From Saprospiraceae bacterium (GTDB lineage: Bacteria; Bacteroidota; Bacteroidia; Chitinophagales; Saprospiraceae), in contig JAHDEQ010000017.1 of assembly GCA_020628755.1 (NCBI GenBank), positions 3,385 through 29,100 on the forward strand: DNA of 25,716 nucleotides, written 5' to 3'. A program made the position numbers and the translations under genes. Below, one piece after another: positions 25,337-25,716 of this stretch (within the stretch, counting starts at the first letter, position 1; each line of letters begins with the position of its first letter). Below the pieces are notes generated by a model. That model made no database searches. It saw nothing but the letters and a program-made list of their open reading frames with translations, and had not been told where the DNA came from.

Positions 25337-25716
25337 ATGAAAGCACAACTTTTTTACATAGAAATTCGGAAAATTCACGAAAATGATGCACTCGACGACA
25401 TTGCTCGTTTGGATGCGCTAAATCAATTGTTGAACTTGATTTTTGTGGATATAACGAGAGATGAAAAGATACAATTTACCACGCTTTTCGCTCGAATATC
25501 ATTTGCTTGTCAGAAACATTTGGTAACGAAACAACAGCAATTTTATATTCATACCTTCCGCAAACTCATACGTCATGTATTGGCTCAAAAAAGCGAATAC
25601 AGCACTGCCGAATTATACGATTTTGGACTAAAGGTTGTCGCTGATACAATTAGCGATTTATTCAATAAAGGGCTTCCATCTTTTCTTCACAAAGTCATTC
25701 CTAAAAAGTATAAACT
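25337..25716 (+). CDS. N-terminal part of an unrecognised protein (runs off the window)
   Basis: An open frame starts at ATG 25337 (MKAQLFYIEIRKIHENDALD) and stays open for 126 codons to the window edge. There is no signal peptide. The visible part is helical in character, with blocks such as IARLDALNQLLNLIF, RDEKIQFTTLFARISFACQK and FYIHTFRKLIRHVL, so the protein is probably cytoplasmic. I do not recognise a domain in this part. It could be the N-terminal region of a larger nucleic-acid-acting enzyme, but nothing visible proves that. The AT-rich coding style matches its neighbours. Confidence 0.7.
   Translation, partial: MKAQLFYIEIRKIHENDALDDIARLDALNQLLNLIFVDITRDEKIQFTTLFARISFACQKHLVTKQQQFYIHTFRKLIRHVLAQKSEYSTAELYDFGLKVVADTISDLFNKGLPSFLHKVIPKKYK

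Overview
The window looks like chromosomal DNA of a Bacteroidota bacterium. It is AT-rich, has no Shine-Dalgarno-like spacing before its genes, carries promoters of the Bacteroidota -33/-7 type (TTTG / TANNTTTG), and encodes very large secreted proteins with GEVED and DUF11-like modules. The giant multi-module proteins resemble those of marine Saprospiria-type bacteria, but the family assignment is only an inference.

Layout: (1) 2-187, the 3' end of a gene with exact 15-bp repeats encoding APVAD pentapeptides. (2) 337-3816 (+), a 1159-residue exported protein with coiled coils and a barrel-like C-terminus, function unknown. (3) 3933-5159 (-), a membrane-anchored SPFH/prohibitin-type protein, bracketed by two near-identical ~115-bp palindromic elements in inverted orientation. 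(4) 5519-13120 and 13736-21466 (-), two giant tandem paralogues (2533 and 2576 aa). Each has a signal peptide, an N-terminal DNRLRE-like beta-sandwich, long Cys-rich DUF11-like stretches and a C-terminal GEVED module, and each ends in the same type of terminator. (5) 22118-22984 (+), an RmlD-like sugar-nucleotide reductase, converging with and overlapping nth (endonuclease III, 22976-23620, -). (6) rpmI and rplT (+) behind a good Bacteroidota promoter, then a small DUF3299-like membrane-anchored protein starting just after the rplT terminator. (7) From 25337, the 5' part of an unrecognised gene that runs off the window.

The accessory-looking part is roughly 1-21.5 kb: a repeat-bearing protein, an exported unknown, an invertibly flanked SPFH gene and the duplicated giant exoproteins. 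The two giants are the best candidates for something undescribed, probably a matched pair of surface or extracellular structural/adhesive proteins; this is inference. The right end, 22-25.7 kb, is ordinary housekeeping. Short palindromic repeats recur in the intergenic regions (3.8, 5.3, 22.0, 24.1 and 25.2 kb).
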